This document shows, piece by piece, positions 36,701 to 42,700 of a DNA stretch of 64,000 nucleotides. Each line of letters opens with the position of its first letter. The stretch's first letter is position 1. The notes below the pieces were generated by a model. The model was not told where the DNA came from and ran no database searches. It saw only the letters and a program-made list of their open reading frames with translations. The position numbers were made by a program, and so were the translations under genes. Source of the DNA: Leptasterias polaris (taxonomy: Eukaryota; Echinodermata; Asteroidea; Forcipulatida; Asteriidae); assembly GCA_037783415.1 (NCBI GenBank), contig JAZGTN010000054.1, positions 1,798,001 through 1,862,000 of the forward strand, in the 5' to 3' direction.

Positions 36701-39700
36701 GCCACCTCAAGAAGTAAAAACAACTGACCAAATTATTCCAGGCTCATCATCTGCAAGGCCCAGTGAACATGAGCTCCTTGGTTGAACAACAACCTTGACG
36801 AAACTTAAGCCATGGTTGGTCTTGTCGTAGTGTCAAGTTGCGATTCCAGAGAGGGTAGCAACACTAACGCAGTTGAAACAATAGCATTATAACCTTATGG
36901 CCGATTATCATATTTAACCCTTTCAGCCCCAAGCTCTTTTGACATAAACAACCGCTGGTGCCCACATTGTTTGACCAAGCATATCACACACATTCTCACA
37001 CAACAGGAAGCCCAAACCCTTCTTTTGCACACAACCATATGGCGCTCCATAGGACGGTTTTGCATTTCCGATGTTTCCACTCCAATTTGAAGTCATTGCA
37101 TAATAGCAACCCTATTTTATTTTAGATCAAATCTTTCTCATTCCAATGATAGTAAGCTTGGGTATGGAGGATGAACATGAACAAAAATACAGCTTTTTAA
37201 CAAATGACCTTTGTGCTCAGGGTTGAGTGCTTTTTTGTGTCTTATCTTGGACGACTTTAGTCGCCATTGGGGCTCAAGCGGGGTATAGTATACAGTCGAC
37301 TTAAGTCGCCCTTTGGGCTGAAAGGGTTAATTCAACATTTCTCGAGGGCACACTTTGATGAGCCCATTCAACCAAGAAGTCAAAACTTTTGGTTTGTTCT
37401 TTGAACATAATCAATCATTTTCTGTATCCAAGTCATTTCTGACCATAGCAGACGGGCAGAAAAGAGCAAACTATTTTGATCAAGAAACATGATGAATTTT
37501 GTAGATTTAAATACCATTCAAAGACTTTTGACTGTCATTCACTACGGATTTCTCAGCTGCAGAAAAAACAGGGAGCGGGGAAAAAAGTGGCCGGGGTTAC
37601 GGAATTTCAAGCTCATAAAACTGGGCGGGTGAAAACAAAAATAAAAATACCAAAGGCACGGGGACGGCTTTTAAAAATGCATGTTAACTACAGGTTTACA
37701 TATCAAAATCTATAGCCCGTGCATTTACGGTTATTTTTGGTAACGTAATAACCATTTCTGAAATGATAGGTTATCTGTATGGTCACGGATCAGAATATGA
37801 CCATCGCTCCCCACAGCGTGACGTAGGAGTCGTCTTTATGGTTGGCGTCAGAAAGGGCATCCGGCTGTGAAACTTTGCTCCAATATTCAAACTATGGCTA
37901 GAAATATGTATGGGGCGAGGTACAGCCTCAAGTACTCCGTGGGGCGCCCCACCAGCCTACGTCAAACAGAAAGGTGGAGGAGGAGGCCAAGCCGCAGAAA
38001 TTAATGACGGCTATTCGCCCGATGTCCTGCGGGGAGGTCAGAACAGGAGGGGAGGTGAGAGTTTGAGGGTGGCAACGTGGAACATTGGCAGCATGTCGAG
38101 GAGGTCTGGGGAGGTGGTGGATGCGATGGTGAGGAGGAGAGTGGATGTGTGCTGTGTGCAGGAGTCAAGGTGGAAGGGAGGTAGTGCAAGGTGGCTTGGT
38201 AGGAGGGGTGAGCGGTACAAGTTCTTCTGGATGGGCACTGATGACGGGAGCGGAGGTGTCGGGATGTTGCTGGCGGAACGGTGGGTTGACCAGGTGATGG
38301 CGGTTCAGCGAGTCAGTGAACGGATCCTATTGGTGAAGTTACTGGTCGGGAGGAGAGTGGTCAACGTTATCTCGGCCTATGCCCCACAGGTCGGGAGGTC
38401 ACAGGAAGAGAAGGATTCCTTCTGGGATCTGATGGTTAGGGTGGTCTCGAGGCTGCCACGGAGAGAGGCTGTCATTGTGGGAGGTGATCTCAATGGCCAC
38501 GTGGGTGCGGCTGCAGATGGTTATGATGACGTGCACGGAGGCATGGGTTATGGTGACAGGAATGTCGAGGGAGAGCGTATCCTCGAGTTTGGTGACACGG
38601 TCGGGCTGGTGATTTGCAACACATTCTTCAGGAAGACCTCCAACCAGCTGGTGACGTACAGTTCCGTTGGACGCAATAGTGCTATCGACTTCCTGATGGT
38701 CAGGAAAGGGGACCGCACCATGGTGAAGAATGTCAAGGTCATCGCAAGTGAAGAGTGTGTTTCATAGCACCGTCTTGTCGTTGGTGACCTGGCTCTGGCT
38801 CTGGTTGGTGCTAGGAAGGTGAATAAGAAGCAAGTGCCGAGATTGCGAGTATGGCGGTTAGCCAAGGAGGATGTGAGCGAGAAGTTTAGAGCGAAGGTGG
38901 AGGAATTGGCAGAGCAGGCTGTGATGGAGGAGAGTGTGGATAGTAGGTGGTCTGTGCCAAAGAATATCTGGTTGCAAGCTGCAGAAGAGGTCTGTGGGTG
39001 GACGAAGGGTGTGCCTAGGCACAAGGAGTCATGGTGGTGGACCGAAGAGGTCAGGAATGCAGTTGATGAGAAGAGGCGCTGCTTTAATAAATGGTAGTCA
39101 TCAGACGAGGAGACGGATAGGTTAGCGTACCTCGAGGCAAAGCGGATATCTCGGAGACAGGTGTGGATGGCACAAGATGCCAAGAGAAGGGCGTTTGCAG
39201 CAGATCTACGGAGTGGTGAGGGTAGGAGGCACTTCTTTAAGATTGCCAAGCAGATGGTGAAGGAGCGGCAGGATGTGACTGATGCGAGCTGTGTCAAGGA
39301 TGAGAATGGTAATATCGTGACGGATAGTGAAGGTGTGCAGGAGGTGTGGAGGAGATACATGGAGCGGCTGCTCAATGTGGAGAATGAGTGGGACAGGGAG
39401 GCAGAAAGTGACGTGGTGGAGGGTCCGTTTTGCCTTATCGAAGAATGGGAGGTGGCCCAGGCACTGAAGCACACCAAGTCTGGGAAGGCCGCTGGTCCAT
39501 CTGGAGTGGTTAGTGACATGTTGAAGGCCTCTGCAGGTGTCAGTGTACAGTGGTTGACGGCCTTGTGCAATTCCATTTTGGCAGAAGGCCGTATTCCCAC
39601 AGATTGGCAGAACAGCATCTTGGTTCCCCTGTTCAAGGGCAAGGGTGACCCATTGGAGTGTGGTTCTTTCAGGGCCATCAAGATCCTGGAGCAGGCGATG

Positions 39701-42700
39701 AAGGTGTGGGAGAGAGTACTTGAGGTACGTCTGAGGATGCAGGTGGAGATTGATGAGATGCAGTTCGGCTTTATGCCGGGTAGAGGAACTACTGACGCCA
39801 TTTTCATTGTACGACAGCTGCAGGAAAAATTTCTGGCCAAGAAGAAGAAGCTCTACCTCGGGTTTGTGGATCTTGAGAAGGCTTTTGACCGGGTGCTAAG
39901 GGAGCTTGTTCGATTGGCCTTGAGGAAGCAGGGTGTGGAGGAATGGCTGGTGAGAGAAGTGATGATGTTGTACACTGGTGCTAGTACGGTGGCGAGGACA
40001 GGCGCAGGGGATAGTAGGAGTTTCGAGGTGAAGGTTGGTGTACACCAGGGCTCGGTACTGAGTCCCCTGCTGTTTGCTACTGTGATGGATGTGGTGTCCA
40101 GTGAGACGCGAAGTGGGTTGCCCTGGGAACTGCTGTATGTAGACGACTTAGTACTTATAGCAGAGACAAGAGAGCAGTTACAGACAAAGATGGCAGCATG
40201 GAGAGCGTGTCTGGAAACTAAGAGTCTGAAGATCAATGCTGGGAAGACCAAGGTGATGGTTAGTCGAGTCAGCGGTGGGCCAATGACGAGCTCTGGTGCA
40301 TGGCCATGTGGTGTATGTGGGAAGGGTGTAGCTGCCAACTCACTCCAGTGTACAACGTGTATGAAGTGGGTTCACAAGCGATGTAGTGGCGTGAAGGGTA
40401 GTCTTCAGAATGCCAGCATCACGTTCTCCTGTAAGAGATGTCGGGGTGATGGTCCACGGCCGGAGGAGAGAGAAGCGGGTCTCTGGAGGTCTGCGGCGAC
40501 ACTTATGAGATGGTGGAGTCGTTCTGCTACCTGGGTGACATGCTGGGTGCTGAGGGAGGATCAGATGCAGCAGTGACATCATGGGTGAGGAGTGGATGGA
40601 AGAAGTTCAGGGAACTGGCCCCATTTTTGACATCCAAGGCGCCGCCCCTGAAGATGAAGGGCCAGGTATACACCGCCTGTGTCCGAAGCTGCATGGTGTA
40701 CGGCTGCGAGACATGGCCCACAAGGGTGGGGCACATCCAGCAGATGGAACGAGCAGAGATGAGAATGATCAGGTGGATGTGTGGGGTGTCTCTGGCTGAC
40801 AGGCTGTCAAGTGAGGAGCTGAGGAGGAGAGTTGGAGTGGAAGGGATCGGCACCTTATTGAGGAGGCACAGGCTGACGTGGTTTGGTCATGTGGAGAGAA
40901 AGGAGGATGCCAACTGGGTCAAGAGGTGTACCAACGTAATTGTGGGTGGGCCCACACCCGTTGGCCGACCGCGCAAGACGTGGCAGAGCTCCGTGACAAA
41001 TGACATGAAACTGCTTGGAGTCAATGCAAGGGACGCGACAGACAGGGCCAAGTGGAGGAGAGCCATAGGGAGAAAGCAGGCCAACCCAGAACAGACTGGA
41101 CAACGGCCTTAAAACCGACATGATGATGATGATGATGACACATGTAACCGTCCATTTCAGAAACATAATTTGTTGTTAAAAAATTGTTTGCACAACCCCG
41201 CATGTGATCACAAACATTGCATTTTGACATCGCACAAGAACCCCGCAGAAAAAAATCCTGAAAAACAACAAACAAAACAAATAAAGAGGAAACAAATCTA
41301 ACATTATACAGTAAAATAATCCTTTTGAGGTGCACTGAAAAGTACATGTATTTACGATATCGTCCAGGGCTACTGTCAAGCAGTCGATACCGCGTGAGTT
41401 TTGACCGTGAGTGGTTGTAGTCACGTACATTCTGCTCCCATTGACTATACATGTATAAATTTGGTCGAGTAGTACGGTCTGTTAACAGACTCACAATTGT
41501 GTAAGTAAATGCATGGAATTGGTCTGGTTTTCATCGTACATCGATTGCCGGCACAGCACTATGGTATTGACTGCCAGTCGAAAGTATTTGATTTGTACAC
41601 GATCGGTGCCAGTGCAGCATGTACATGTATGGAATTGACTGTAGGTTCGAAAGTATTGGATTTGTACACGATCGGTGGCACTGGTAAGTGATGCAGTTCG
41701 CTTTTTTGGAGGGGGGGGGGGGGGGTGGGCAGCAATTTATTTTTTATTTTTTCCAAAACACAATTTTTGGGGGCGGCAATTCCGTAAACCAAGAAAGAAA
41801 AAAAAATTGCCCTATTTGCATTCAAGTTGTAAATTCGCCATCTTTGAACCAGGCTTTATATTCAAGCTTGAAAATGACTTACATGTAGGATGCACTCCAA
41901 AAGTCATACATGTGGGTAACCCCCACCCCTTCTATCGAGAAGTTAAGTCTGAATGTTCTACTCCAGTTGTGTGCGCAAGAAAGAAAGATGTTCCCTCTGT
42001 CTTTGTATCGACTACTGAGAGCTCAACCGCAAGATGATTCCAGACTGACAACCAATTCCCAGTATCCAAGATGTCCTTGATAGTCTCAAAGGAAACTCTT
42101 GGTTGTTTATATATCACTCAGACAGAAGAGAGTCATACAGCAACAGCATTCATCACCCTGTGGGCTTACATGAGTGTCTTAATACTCCATTTGGCCTTAC
42201 AATTTATGCCCCTGCTACATTCCAGCGGTGTATGGAGTCTTGTCTAGAAGGACTTGTTAGTGAAATTGCTGTGGCTTATCTAGATGACATTTTGGCTAAC
42301 AGTGACACATTTGAAAACCAGCTGGAGTACCTTTGTCGAGTATTACGTCACTTGCAGGAGAAAGGTGTCAAATTGAAACCTAGTCAGTGCAGCCTCTTTT
42401 AGAAGGAAGTCAGCTACCATGAACAAACCCAGCTGATGTTACAGCAGTGGAGTTACTTCGAGAGAAAAAACAGGCACAATTGGTGAGTTGAGGAATATGC
42501 TGGGTCTGCTCGGATACTACAGACAATACATCCAAAACTTTCCAACATCCAAGCTGCTGAACAAGCTGCTACAGAAACCAGGCACTGACAATACATGTAC
42601 GTCTGACAATAAGAGACCACAGAAAACAACAAGGAGAACTCTTAGGAAAAATAATGCAGGGTAAATCTCACCAGGGCATCCAATCACCTGATTAGACATT

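Larger units (their letters stand above)
37800..41139 (+). mobile_element. RTE-like non-LTR retrotransposon (well preserved)
   Basis: A GC-rich plus-strand element with an APE endonuclease and RT in a single polyprotein and a short simple-sequence tail (ATG)n at 41120-41138, as is usual for RTE-type elements. The 5' end is estimated from the start of GC-rich sequence around ATGGTTGGCGTCAGAAAGGG. It is the least decayed retrotransposon in the window. It is antisense to PIK3C3. Confidence 0.85.

Noticed and set aside
38548..39840. 430-codon minus-strand open frame
   Set aside because: It is the mirror of the RTE-like endonuclease/RT frame on the plus strand, produced by its GC-rich codon use. 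It has no motifs of its own.
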